A stretch of DNA of 64,000 nt from Myrica gale (taxonomy: Eukaryota > Streptophyta > Magnoliopsida > Fagales > Myricaceae): contig OZ005621.1 of assembly GCA_963930655.1 (NCBI GenBank), positions 19,765,001 to 19,829,000 of the forward strand, given 5' to 3'. The notes below the pieces were generated by a model. It had not been told where the DNA came from. It saw only the letters and a program-made list of their open reading frames with translations, and did not search any database. Shown here one piece after another: positions 27,825-37,904 of this stretch (positions are counted from its first letter, which is position 1; every line of letters starts with the position of its first letter). Position numbers and translations under genes: made by a program.

Positions 27825-29171
27825 CACACACACCAAAGGAAAATAAGGACTAAGTACGATTAGTATATGTGCTAGCTAGCAATTAAGGTTCCATTTAATT
27901 TCATCTATTAACTAATGTCCCTTTTCTACAAAAAAAAGTTTCTTTCTTTTAATATAAGCTGAAATCGTACGTAGTACTGCTCCATTCATCCTACATATAA
28001 TTAAGGGAGCATATATTATGCTATAGTATAGTGGAATTAGAAGATAACCCGAAAAAGCTGAAAAATGAAAGCATTTCAACATTTTCCCTAGATCTCGAAA
28101 ATTTTAAATAGGAAATAATTCACAACTCTAATTATATTGTAATCTGGAAATTGAACAAGATGCAGATTCTGAATACTATATGTTTTTCGGAAACCGATCC
28201 CTATATATATATATATATATGCTGCATAAGCCTCACTTTATACGTCAACATCCAACCCATGAGAGACTTTAACTTAAAAATGAATGTAGTGCATGCAGAA
28301 ACGTATATCTGACCAAAGATTCTACTGAGAATATCAAAGCTGTACTTCTATTAATTTAAGGATTTTTTTTTTGGTAATTCAAGCCCCCCCCCCCCCCCCC
28401 AACATACACAAAGAAAAAAAGAAAAGGAAAAACAAGAAATCAACAAAAAACCGTACGGATAATAATTGTGGAAGTTCAGGTGATTGATATGCAGCTGGGT
28501 GTTAGAATAATGGAATAATGCGTAAGGCTTGTAAGTTAACGGATGAAAGATGGCAATTAGTGAATAAAGCGTACCAAGCCAGGCAAGAGAAATAAGGGTC
28601 CGCCATAGTCACCAGGCCAGAATCCATCTTCTGCCTGCAGAGTTGAGTAGAATCTCAAGGCCCTTCGCAGTACGGTTGCCACTGCTTCCTCAGTTATGTC
28701 TTCTTCCCTTCTAACTTTCACCTCAGGCAGCTTGATCTCGCATGGATTATCCTTTGCAAGCTATATAGAAATTATCGTAAGAGGCGGATATATATATATA
28801 AATGAAAATGAAAACAAAATATTTCAGTACTATACAGCTTTTTATAGCAAATGTAGGAAGTGTATACTTGAGATGCCATTAACAGACTTTGCTTTCCCTG
28901 TATATATATAAGTAATCAAACATATTTAGAACAATAAGTCAATCAAAGAAGAGCTTTATATATGTTCCACCTGAAGTCTCATTAAGAGATCAGAACTTTG
29001 TTTAGCTTCAAACCGATTCTTCTTAAAGGCATCCCGGGCGTTTTCCACTTCTGCTAGCTCTTCAGGTGTTCCAAGATTCGGGTCGAACTCCCAATATTGT
29101 CTTCCAATATGATTATTCACGCTCTTAAGCCAAGAAGTACCGTCGCCTTCAGAAAGCTTTAGCTTCCACAT
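17500..29171 (-). CDS. LAS1: Oxidosqualene cyclase, predicted lanosterol synthase (complete, 18 exons)
   Basis: Cyclises 2,3-oxidosqualene to a sterol or triterpene skeleton at the ER membrane. Minus-strand exons: 29171-28971 (ATG), 28760-28575, 25284-25195, 24712-24518, 24026-23942, 23656-23490, 21566-21378, 20746-20633, 20438-20316, 20221-20099, 19928-19830, 19576-19520, 19430-19384, 18721-18578, 18341-18164, 18002-17922, 17801-17718, 17619-17500 (TAA). All junctions are GT-AG and the lengths sum to 2283 bp, 760 residues, normal for plant cyclases (about 757-765). Family marks are MWKLKL start, [17 protein letters not shown]-type [10 protein letters not shown] and the end [11 protein letters not shown]. 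Exon 10 has [14 protein letters not shown]: the catalytic Asp is residue 484, with Asn478 and Val482 at the positions of CAS1 His477 and Ile481. That Asn/Val pair is the signature of plant lanosterol synthases and converts cycloartenol synthase to lanosterol formation. Odd residues: DCTSE for DCTAE, Ile for Pro before Val, and DYQYVEC for DYPYVEC. Cyclase family is certain; product is inferred. Confidence 0.93.
18782..19252. mobile_element. Foldback (MULE-like) element in a cyclase intron
   Basis: Inverted arms of about 120 bp: the left starts CCTAGTATATGGTTTTATCC, the right on the other strand CCTTAGTATATGGCCGGATC, both continuing through matching blocks (TTCTGTCAACTGGGTTAG against TTCCGTCAACTCAGTTAG) to AATAAATTTCACG-type sequence. 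No matching 9-bp duplication is visible. It lies in intron 13 of the cyclase gene, away from splice sites. Confidence 0.55.
25838..26240. repeat. AT-rich segment with short inverted ends
   Basis: An A/T-rich stretch, with repeated AAATCTCAAAAATTC-type words, bounded by ATGTTCATTTGC at the left and GAAAATGAACATTCC at the right, which are inverted relative to each other. It may be an old MITE in cyclase intron 2. No target duplication was identified. Confidence 0.3.
27394..27419. repeat. (TA)n microsatellite
   Basis: A run of alternating T and A of about 26 bp in cyclase intron 2. Confidence 0.9.
27753..27834. repeat. Compound (TA)n-(CA)n microsatellite
   Basis: About 60 bp of pure TA dinucleotides running directly into about 20 bp of CA dinucleotides. 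It is the longest simple repeat in the window and lies in cyclase intron 2. Confidence 0.95.
28384..28400. repeat. Poly-C tract
   Basis: A run of 17 cytosines in cyclase intron 2, which may be unstable or miscounted in sequencing. Confidence 0.9.
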
Positions 29172-29525
29172 TCTTTCAGTAAAGCTAGCTTCTATATATG
29201 CCTCCAGAACCTAGAATAAGACAAAAATGATATAATGATCTCAAAGCCTGTATTTCTACATATATAGTACACTTCAGACTGCAGTGTTTCTCTCAAAGAC
29301 AAATGGTAGCTATATGCTTATTTATAATGAACCTAGTCACCAGTACGTAGGACTTGGTGCAAAGTGGAGTGAAACTGAAGTCAGATTTCCTTTTTCCTTG
29401 TACCTTTTTTTTCAATCAATAATATCGTGAATTATAATATTGCTGCATGCCCAACGAGAACTATATACTATTCAAAAGAAAAATCTAAAAAGTAACGAAA
29501 TTTTGCTTATTATGTTAAGAGACCA

Positions 29526-29565
<40 letters not shown>

Positions 29566-29760
29566 TTATGGTAGAAGAAAATAATAAACAGATTAATTAA
29601 ACAGACAAATTAAATAGTCCTCCTAACTTTTAACCCCACCCACAAGTTCAAGCCTTGAACATTAACAGACTACGCAAGTGATCATCAAAATAGCGAAAGA
29701 TCATTAAATTCACCTTCTTCAATAGTGAAAGGCTAGCGTGGAAACTGGAGGAGAGCGTCG
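29172..29760 (-). promoter_or_regulatory. Upstream region and possible 5' UTR intron of the cyclase gene
   Basis: Directly upstream of the ATG on the minus strand the leader has an acceptor-like TTCTAG at about 29212-29217. Further upstream, at about 29714, a donor-like AAG|GTGAAT is seen, so a 5' UTR intron of roughly 500 bp is possible. The interval includes a (TA)n run at 29531-29561. No TATA box can be assigned with confidence in this AT-rich sequence. Confidence 0.3.
29531..29561. repeat. (TA)n microsatellite
   Basis: Alternating TA run of about 30 bp upstream of the cyclase start codon. Confidence 0.9.
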
Positions 29761-29948
29761 CCTTCTCTTTATAGTACTGCAAGCACTCAGAACTATATAT
29801 ATATTTCAGGCAAAGTTTATGTTGGATCTCGTGTTCTTAAGCGTTGCAAATAAAAGTCCTTTATATAGAAATCTCGTGGTCACCCAGTTACCAGAATGCC
29901 CCTTCCCATATGAACACAGCTTTCAGCTTAATGCCAAAATAGCTTGGC

Positions 29949-29982
<34 letters not shown>

Positions 29983-31222
29983 GTGGTCCAAATGATCGAG
30001 TGCTATTTATATGCATATTGCTGTAGCAAAGGCTGCATGCGTGCCGAGTGTAACCTCTTGGAGATGGAATATGTGATTTTCCCTTCAAAATGTTTTGATC
30101 AGAATGCAGCAGCAAATAATTGGGTGTTACGTACCCTTCCAGCCTTCCTGCTAGTTTCATATATAAATGCCCAAATATATATATATATGATCTCTTCTCA
30201 CGGATTGAACATATATGAAATCTCTCCCTTTCTGAGAAGCAGATGTACGTGGCAGTTGTTAATAGAGCCCATATATATATATATAGCTAGTAATTATATA
30301 TATATTGCTTTGAAGATAATCTAATTAAAGATTTGCTAGTATTTAATAATTAGGTATTACTATTTGGCTGCTTCAATCGAAAGATCTGGAAAATAATCAA
30401 AGAAGTACAATTTCCCATGAAGTACTTAATTATATATTGTCCCTCCAATTTCCAAACAGGCCACAATATTTCACATGACTAGTGACGGCCGGCCAGATCA
30501 AGAGAAACGTTGATGATCAATTAATATTGCCATGCTACCTCATATTTGATTTCATGCTGGACACGCTACGATTACTTAATTAATTTGTCAATTAAGAAAT
30601 AATAACACGTTAATCACGCCTTTGACCAAGGCAAACCAGACCGGTCGTTTTAATTAGTCCTATATTTATGTAGCAACATTTGGTAGTAAGTTCCAAATAT
30701 CTGCCTCATGAGTCGAATCATATTGAAAAACTTCGGAATATCCTTAGAAAAAAAAACATGTACGAAGAACAATATATATATAATTATGGGTTAAAGTTAT
30801 AAGTGTAATCCAAAGAATGTTCTTTCGAATACGTAAGTTGATATACTAATTAAATTGAAATGAATTATAGTAACAATAAAAACAACAAATAATAAGAATA
30901 AAAAATTACACAAAATAAAAAGAAAATGAAAAGCTAGTTTAATTTGTCGTGGTAGATGGAGATGCGCGCACAAGATCATAAGTGATTTTCAAGGTAACAA
31001 ATACGTTCATAATATAGATGAAAACTTCTGACAGAAATTATAGTGAAACAAAAAAATATATAGACGTAAACTTCTAAATTATAGTGCATGCCTTAGCTTT
31101 GTGACAGCTAATTAATGCACTCTAATTTCAACAGAAGCGTATAGTTCTTAATTATGATAATTAAATCAAAATAAAAATTAAAAATCTCTGCAAATTAAGA
31201 TTGAATTTATCAAAGTACGTGA
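29761..31222. other. AT-rich intergenic DNA
   Basis: No coding frame with family features. It holds several TA microsatellites and A/T-rich single-copy-looking sequence. It may contain distal promoter parts of the cyclase gene, but nothing specific can be supported. Confidence 0.5.
29950..29980. repeat. (TA)n microsatellite
   Basis: Alternating TA run of about 30 bp. Shorter TA runs follow at about 30174-30188 and 30271-30284. Confidence 0.9.
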
Positions 31223-31230
31223 CAAGTTAT

Positions 31231-31587
31231 TAAGGCGGAACAAAACCGGATCGCGGACCGGACCGGACCGCAAAACCTGACCGGATTTGTGGTCCGATCC
31301 TATTTTTTTAAATGTGGTCCGGACCGGACCACGTTTATTAATATAAATAAAAAATATTTTTTTATATTTTTTTAATACAAATTATAAATTTAAAAAGTTT
31401 GATTTTAATTTAAACTAAAACTCTATATTTTTATATGACATTCCCCTTCAAAATTAATTTAAATTTTTTTAAAAAAATTTGAAACCGGTGCGGACCACTT
31501 AAAGTGGTTCAGACCGGACCGCATTTAGTTGGACCGGACCGAATTTTCGATTCGAAAACCGGACCGAAAATCCAATTTGCAGCCCTA
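31231..31587. mobile_element. hAT-type MITE with CCGGACC-rich ends
   Basis: A 357-bp element. The right terminus on the other strand is TAGGGCTGCAAATTGG; the left is the decayed TAAGGCGGAAC. Flanks are CAAGTTAT (31223-31230) and CAAATTAT (31588-31595), an 8-bp duplication with one mismatch. Both subterminal regions are dense in GGACCGGACC words around an AT-rich centre. An 8-bp duplication and TAGGG termini fit the hAT superfamily. The centre and ends match, in opposite orientation, the element at 42006. Confidence 0.75.
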
Positions 31588-31595
31588 CAAATTAT

Positions 31596-31630
31596 AACAA
31601 AACAAAATCAAGATTAAGAATATTAAAAGG

Positions 31631-31675
<45 letters not shown>

Positions 31676-32724
31676 CAAGTTTAACATAATGTCCCAGATT
31701 AGAAAATATATATATAACTGCTTGTTTAGATTTTCTTTCTTTTTGTTCCCTTAGAAAATGACTTATCTTTGACGTAGTTGTATAAGGGTTTGTTATTTTA
31801 TATTTGTTTTGGTTTCGATCTTGATTAATGATCCCCATAAAGGAACAAGTATTTTTTTTCTCTCTCCTTCGTGTAAACACCTTATAACTTGAAGAGAGAC
31901 AAATTCTATTACAGAAATAAAACGTGACACATGCGGTACTGTCACTTCATTGGATAACACGCTTCATTGTCACAATGTGGATTTTGTGCCTTTTTTCCCC
32001 TTCTTTTGGTTGGTGAGGCCACGCACGAAAACACTTTGCTAATACTTAATTAATAGGGATCCATTTATTTTCAAAGTTTTACTAAAATAAATGAATTATT
32101 CAATATTTTACATTATCCCAAATCTATATAGATAATATATATTAGATAAGCATTATCCAAACTCTCGATTTTATGACAAAACCTTTCACTAACCGAATTG
32201 TAAAATAATTTAAAGTTTTAAAGTAAATATTTTCTTAAAATAAGAAATTATTTATTAGATAGATAGACAGAAACCAATTAACGTCCCATGTAATTATTTT
32301 TATAGGGTAAATCTCAAATGGCCTGTTGCATCACCGCAATCCAGCCAGCTTGAAAATGGGTCTAAGTTAAGCACATCCGAAATTCCAAGCCCAATGATTT
32401 TCGTTTTGTGGGTTCAGTATTAAATGTAACGACAAGCCGCACGCCCATTTATTTGGTGGGTTTTCCTTTTTTGGGCAAGTAATCGAAGAAGAACCCAGTT
32501 AAGAGGAGCTGGTGAAATCGCATGACATCCATGCCCTATTGCTGACACAACATTTGAACCCAACCATGGGCACAAGATGGACGAGGCCTGATTACTTTTA
32601 ACTCTTCTCCCCCTCCCCCCCCCCCCCAACCAATATATATGGAAGGCTCATTCATATTGTCTGATAATTAGTACATATAATATTGAATATTAAAATTAAA
32701 GAAGATCGTGATTCTTTTACTCTA
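31596..32724. other. Intergenic DNA without recognised genes
   Basis: AT-rich sequence with a TA microsatellite and a C-rich run near 32610-32628. No protein-family signal or clear transposon ends. Confidence 0.5.
31633..31672. repeat. (TA)n microsatellite
   Basis: Alternating AT run of about 40 bp. Confidence 0.9.
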
Positions 32725-32725
32725 G

Positions 32726-32903
32726 GGGTGTTTGTTTGTGGAAATTTCGGGGAATATTCTCGAAATTTTAGGAATCTTTACTTTATTGAGATTTATTGGA
32801 GTTTGTGAAAAGTAGTGTGTGTGTGTAAAAGTTAAAAATTTTGGAGTGTATTTGTTTTGTTGGAAATTTCGAACCCCGATTTATTGGGGAAACAAACGCC
32901 TAT
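32726..32903. mobile_element. MITE-like foldback element
   Basis: About 178 bp with inverted ends: TAGGGGTGTTTGTTT at the left and, on the other strand, TAGGCGTTTGTTTCCCC at the right. A second internal inversion pairs GAAATTTCGGGGAAT with GGAAATTTCGAACCCC. The target duplication is unclear, so the superfamily is not assigned. Confidence 0.5.
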
Positions 32904-33049
32904 CTCGTCAAAGCGCACAAAATCCTTCCCTTTAGTTGTGAGCCCCACCCACTCAAGGAAGAGGCGAGACATTGTATATGTGGCTAGACAAAATAGGTTA
33001 TTAAATCACGAGGCTAATGTAGAATTGTGTCTATTATAGGGCTGTTCAG

Positions 33050-33225
33050 TGCCACCGGAAAATTCCGGTGGCACCGGCCCCGGCACCTGCACCGGCACCG
33101 GGAACCCGGAGGATCGGGAAACCGGTTTAGGTGCCGGTGCCTCATTTTGGGAGAAACCCGGGGGTATTCCCGGTTTCCGGGTTCCCCGGCACCGGGAACC
33201 CGGGGGACCGGGAACCGGATTTCCC
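33050..33225. repeat. Left subterminal CCGG array of the hAT-type element
   Basis: GC-rich degenerate array of GGCACC, CACCGG and CCGGGAACC words in both orientations, in strong contrast to its AT-rich surroundings. Proline/glycine-rich open frames here arise from the repeat and are not genes. Confidence 0.85.
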
Positions 33226-34139
33226 CCTTTTTTTTCATCTTCCAGCAAATCCCCCCCCGCGTCAGTGCGTCACCAAGTTCACCCCAAACTCTCTCGCTCT
33301 CTCATTCTTCCTCGCCTAATCGATTTCGTTTCACGTCGTGATTCGTCTCTTTGATCTTGAAATTGGCTTCACTTTGGAACGGTTCCCTACCAAAAAGTCT
33401 CCTTCGTCGGAAGAAGCACAGCAGCGGCAAGAACAGGAGGTGAAGGTCTTCGTCTCTCTTTCTCGCTTTCGCTAGGGTTTTTTGTTTGTTTTTTTCTCGT
33501 TTTTATTGTATTGTTCCAGAGAAACTGGAATAAGAAGGTTAGGTTTGATTTTGTTTTGGTTTCGAGAAAGTTGATAAATTTGGAGCAATCAAAGGGCGAT
33601 GGTTGTGGTAGTAGTTAGGTGGTGTTCGAATTTGAAAAGAGGTATTCTCTTTGGAATTTAAATTGAAGAACCGCAGAGTGGAGGTCTCTTGAGAATGGAA
33701 TGCACCCTTGTTAAGTTGATTGCGGCATTGTATTTGAGATTTATCTTGTGACACTTACCATGCCACATTTTAGATATGTAGGTTCCTCTTCTAAAACAAT
33801 TTCTGCACACGGGAAGGGAAAAAATTACATGCTGATATTTATAAGCTTGATATTAACGTCAACTGAATACATGAAGTATGGAATTACTTTTTCCCAATCT
33901 GGAAAGAAATTAATGCGTGAAAGTCTCAATCCATCAGAGATATGGCCCTGTTTGATGTATCACTTTTGCTGCTACTATGTGCTAGCTCTACAAACCATTT
34001 CCAGAAAGTCATTCTTTTCATGAACTTGTGTTGCATCTGGTGACCTTGGCCAAAAGCAGATGTAATAAACAAGCAAAATAAGATTTGTTTACTTCTGTGG
34101 TTCGTATATGCTTATGGTGGAGTTCTTGCTGGCTTGCAG

Positions 34140-35358
34140 ATCAAATGCTATATGCAACAACTACTTTTTGGACTTTACCACTGTCACAGTCACGGTGTTT
34201 TGCATCGAGACATCAAAGGGTCAAATCTTCTGATTGACAATAGTGGCAATCTTAAAATTGGTGATTTTGGGTTAGCAACCTTTTTCCACCCGCATCAGAA
34301 GCAGCCTCTGACGAGTCGGGTGGTAACTTTATGGTATCGACCCCCTGAACTTTTGCTTGGCTCTATGAACTATGGAATTGCTGTGGATTTGTGGAGTACT
34401 GGTTGCATTCTTGCAGAATTATTTGCCGGGAAGCCTATTATGCCGGGAAGAACAGAGGTACTTTTTCCAGCTTTGTCTTGGATATGTAAGAAATATGGGA
34501 GTTCTTTGCACTGGATTAGATGCATCAGATTTCTATCTTGTGTCAAGACAAGTGACCTTAGTTGGTTAGGAGTTCAACCAGGCAGCAATGCTCATAAACC
34601 AGAATTTAATGTCCACTTTGACATCTTCTTTCATTGAAGTTAAAAAGTGTTTTTTTCTTCCGTACTCAAGATGAAAAGTGGTGAATTACCCAGATTGATC
34701 AGCATTTATGATTGGCATTATTTGCGTATACCATGAGTGTGTAAGAAATCTTCCTCTGTACTGCTTAAAATCATCATATAGTTTTTAGGTTCCTAGGACA
34801 TGCAAAATACCTTGATGATACCAAATAATATGTGCCAACATATATTGCATTACTTACAAGTCATCACATTTCTTGCCAATTCACTTTGTTTCACCTATAA
34901 TGAAATAATCTGAACCTACCATTCACAGGATATTCAATGGGAATGTAAGACAGAAAAGCTCCTATCGTCCCATGTTATATACTGACTACTACATGCTACT
35001 TATTATTTGTTGGGGGTCCAATGCTTTGTCTTGTGCTCCCATGGCATGGATGTCTGAAAGCTTCATCTATGGAACTGCTCATGTCTCTTGTTTCTCTGGG
35101 CATCATGATGATATTATTTGCGATTTATAGGTTGAGCAACTACATAAGATCTTCAAACTTTGCGGTTCACCTTCTGAAGAGTACTGGAAGAAGTCAAAAT
35201 TGCCTCATGCAACCATCTTCAAACCTCAACATCCTTACAAGCGTTCTGTTGCTGAATCATTTAAGGACTTTCCTACATCAGTATTGGCCCTTTTGGATGT
35301 CCTTCTTTCAGTAGAACCTGATGGCCGGGGAACAGCTGCTTCTGCACTCCAGAGTGAG
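34140..35358 (+). pseudogene. Captured fragment of a CDK-like (CRK/CDC2-type) Ser/Thr kinase
   Basis: Two exons with intact frame and GT-AG sites: 34140-34457 (106 residues) and 35131-35358 (76 residues). They encode kinase subdomains VIb to about XI: HRDIKGSNLL (catalytic loop), DFGLA (Mg-binding), a WYRPPELLLG activation-segment end and DLWSTGCILAEL, then QLHKIFKLCGSPSEEYW, typical of plant cyclin-dependent-kinase-related kinases of the At1g54610 type. The N-lobe (glycine loop, Lys, C-helix) and the C-terminal extension are absent, so it cannot be a complete kinase. It lies within the hAT-type element, so it is read as captured host sequence; expression as a chimeric transcript is possible because the splice sites are intact. 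Confidence 0.88.
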
Positions 35359-35496
35359 GTAAGTATGAGTTTTCTTATGATCTTCAAATTGGGTGGTGTT
35401 GGTACATTTTGATTAAGTAAAGCTTTTCTGGTTGTGAGCCTCCTTTTGAGTATGGTCTCTATGTTTTCTTCAAGACTCACTTAATTGGAACCATTT

Positions 35497-36260
35497 TCAT
35501 ATGCTATGAACCTGTTGTTGATTTTTCATCACTTCATCTCTGTTATAATCCTCACATGGCACCTCCACTTCCATCTTCTGCCCACTATTCATTTTCATGA
35601 CAGATGTCCTTTTTTCAATTCGTCTATCATGTGAAGCAAGGTTGACAGTAGATGGAACAGAACATCCAGTACTCAGGCCTGAGACCTTCACATTCTTGAT
35701 TTCATATTTTCATGTGTTTTCACATTCTCAAGGCCATTACTAACCAGAGGATGTTGTAAATTGGTTGATGGCTATTTTTCTGATGTTGAAGTGACCTATT
35801 GTTATTTCATTAACACAATAATGAATATATGATCGCTAGTAAATAAAAATCTGCGATAGGGTTCAAGAAATTATTAGCCTAGTCCTACAAGTTTCTAATA
35901 CAATGAACACAAATGCTGCTGCTTCTAACAGCTTCAAGTTCTCACCACATTCCTTCTAGATCGTGTAACAGATATTCCAGTAGTTAAAAGTTTGTTAGCA
36001 GGACCAGCTTTTGGTATATTTTGTGCACTTCTAAGATTATCCAAGGCCTTCGATCCATTCTTCCTCTGAGCATTAACTGCAGCATCAGACAAGGAACAAA
36101 CCAAAACAAAACAGTTGAACATTACATCTTATATGAAAAGTATGAGAAACCTAATCAACATGGGGGTTGATGTTGTTTACAGGAGTACCTTGTTGAGCAA
36201 TCTGATTCCGCTTTGAGTCACTTGCAGCTAGTGTAGTACCCTTTCTAGTCCTAGAAGGCA
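35497..36260 (-). pseudogene. Second captured gene fragment, opposite orientation (family not recognised)
   Basis: On the minus strand an open stretch ending at the donor at 36189 (…SDSKRNQIAQQ, read from about 36260) joins in phase to an exon at 36076-35946 (VNAQRKNGSKALDNLRSAQ…) with proper AG and GT sites. A further open stretch at about 35691-35497 (ASHDRRIEKRTSVMK…) may be a third exon. The product is basic and low-complexity; the family is not recognised. It is opposite to the kinase fragment, so the element seems to have taken up at least two loci. Confidence 0.45.
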
Positions 36261-36405
36261 GACATGAATCTGGCTTTGAAACAGACAATGACCCTTAAAG
36301 TTTCCAGAATGTGTGTGTGTGTGTGTGTTTTTAAGTATAAATGGTCGAGGTCAGGCAGTGTTCTTACTCGTAGTACTGCAGAGTGCATTTTTTTATTGTC
36401 TCGTA

Positions 36406-36545
36406 GCAATGGATTGGATTGTATAAATGGATTGGATTGTATTAGTTTGGATTAGATTATTCATTTTGAATTGGATTGTATTAGTTTAAAATTGTATTAT
36501 TGATTTTGGATTGGATTGGATTATATTAGTTTGGATTGGATTGTA
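36406..36545. repeat. Degenerate GGATTGGATTGTATTAGTTT minisatellite
   Basis: About 6 to 7 imperfect copies of a 17-21 bp unit based on ATTGGATTGTATTAGTTT, just inside the right subterminal array of the hAT-type element. Confidence 0.75.
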
Positions 36546-36611
36546 TTAGTGTAGAGTTTATATTTTTTATGTGCGTAATATGTTAAAAAATTAGCTCAAT
36601 ATGAATATAGG

Positions 36612-36740
36612 ATTACCGGAAACCGCCACCTACACCGGTCGGTTTTTGCCCTTAACGGTGTAGGTGTAGGTGGCAATTTTTTCAAAACCGGCCTACCTGG
36701 TGTAGGTGCCGGTTTTGGCCAAAACCGGCACCTACACCGG
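36612..36740. repeat. Right subterminal CCGG array of the hAT-type element
   Basis: Words such as CCACCTACACCGG and its complement GGTGTAGGTGGC alternate in both orientations. The spacing and the CCGG core match the left array in style but not base for base. Confidence 0.8.
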
Positions 36741-37477
36741 GGTTGTACAGCCCTAGTCTATTATGTGTTGTCAAAAAAGGAAATTAGTTTGAGATTATGA
36801 TCGTTACCGGCCAACAATCAAAGTTAAAGGCCTTGTCTACTGTTTTCACAAGCTAATGGGAAGAAGAGATGATTAGACCAATCCTTTCTTTGCCGCGATT
36901 GTCAAAATAAAGCGACGTACGTGATAGCTGCTAGTTATTGTACCGTTTAACTTTAATTATCCGTGTAACTAATGTCATTAAAACAACAAAGTGATGGATT
37001 GAAGAATCGTACTGACCTAGGACGATTGGAAGAAGATGCTAGTTATGGATCGGGATCCTCTGCAAGAGTTCGGTTAATATGCTTTGTTGTATCGTGCTTT
37101 TCGTACTGAGCAATGACTCAAATTTTCTCTTCAAACACCAGCGGCTGAGATTTGGACACATCAATTAAAATTATTTAACTCGTGACCAATCCGTTTAGCT
37201 GTGTAACCGACCCGTTTAGATGTATCCGAGCCACATAGAAAGACAAAGAAATTGCTTTTTTCTCGCACATTTCATCTTCCTCGCCAGATCTTTTCCGCGA
37301 AAACATCTTCCTCGCCAGATCTCAGCAGCATCCTCGCCAGCAAATCCGTTGGGTTCCTCGTGCGATTTCCTCTGGGTAGTCTTTGTTGATTTCTTGGATA
37401 GACAATTGTTTACTTACTCATTCTCTGTTTCTTGGATTCATTCGTTTCAATGGGGGTTCCATATACACGTGTCTAAG

Positions 37478-37653
37478 GCTGCGTTTGCGTCCTAAAATTT
37501 TACACACTCTAAAATTTTAACACAATAAAAAATTACAATATAATCTCTCTCTCCCCTATTAAATCACTACTATTCACTACAAAAATATAAAAAATTACCT
37601 CTCTTCACTTTTTCACTAAACTCAATACCTAAAATTTTACAACACAAACACAA
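37478..37653. mobile_element. Tourist-like MITE inserted in the left MULE arm
   Basis: An AT-rich insert of about 176 bp with inverted ends (TGCGTTTGCGTCCTAAAATT at the left; TGTGTTTGTGTTGTAAAATT on the other strand at the right). The opposite MULE arm still has the empty site, GTGTCTAAGTTGTACC, whereas here GTCTAA is separated from AGTTGTACC. The short TAA/CAA flank fits a 3-bp target duplication with one change. Confidence 0.75.
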
Positions 37654-37904
37654 GTTGTACCCCACAGTGTCCAGTGCTTTTAGATTTCAGTAAAGTCTTT
37701 AGCTTGTGATTGAGTTTTCCATTTTCCAAATATTGGTAATTGTGGCCTGCAACCGTATGATTAATTCTTGTTGAGTGTAATCAGTTCTGTTTTGCCCACT
37801 TTTTCAGATGAAAATATCATAGACTTGTTGTTCAAGTGAAACTGTTGTCTATTGCCGCTTCTTGAGTCACCATATAATCGTCCTCCCATCCTTAATTGCG
37901 GTCT

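Larger units (their letters stand above)
33037..36755. mobile_element. Non-autonomous hAT-type element carrying host gene fragments (Pack-hAT)
   Basis: A 3719-bp element bounded by the exact 8-bp duplication GTCTATTA (33029-33036 and 36756-36763). Termini are inverted: TAGGGCTGTTCAGTGCC at the left and, on the other strand, TAGGGCTGTACAACCCC at the right. Each end carries a subterminal array of ACCGG/GGTGCC words (33050-33225 and 36612-36740), as expected for transposase binding in hAT elements. The interior has no transposase but holds a 5'-UTR-like stretch (33240-33480, CT-rich with CTAGGGTTTTTT), two spliced exons of a CDK-type kinase in plus sense, and spliced coding pieces of another gene in minus sense. 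The TIR, duplication and captured exons are seen directly; the hAT assignment is from established family features. Confidence 0.88.

Noticed and set aside
29888-30324. Frames containing (IY)n repeats
   Set aside because: They are translations of TA microsatellites, not proteins.
33006-33354. Overlapping Pro/Gly/Arg-rich open frames on both strands
   Set aside because: They arise from the CCGG subterminal array of the hAT-type element; all frames are low-complexity and none has gene features.
36406-36545. Telomere-like repeat
   Set aside because: The unit is GGATTGGATTGTATTAGTTT-like, not TTTAGGG, and is degenerate; it is a local minisatellite.
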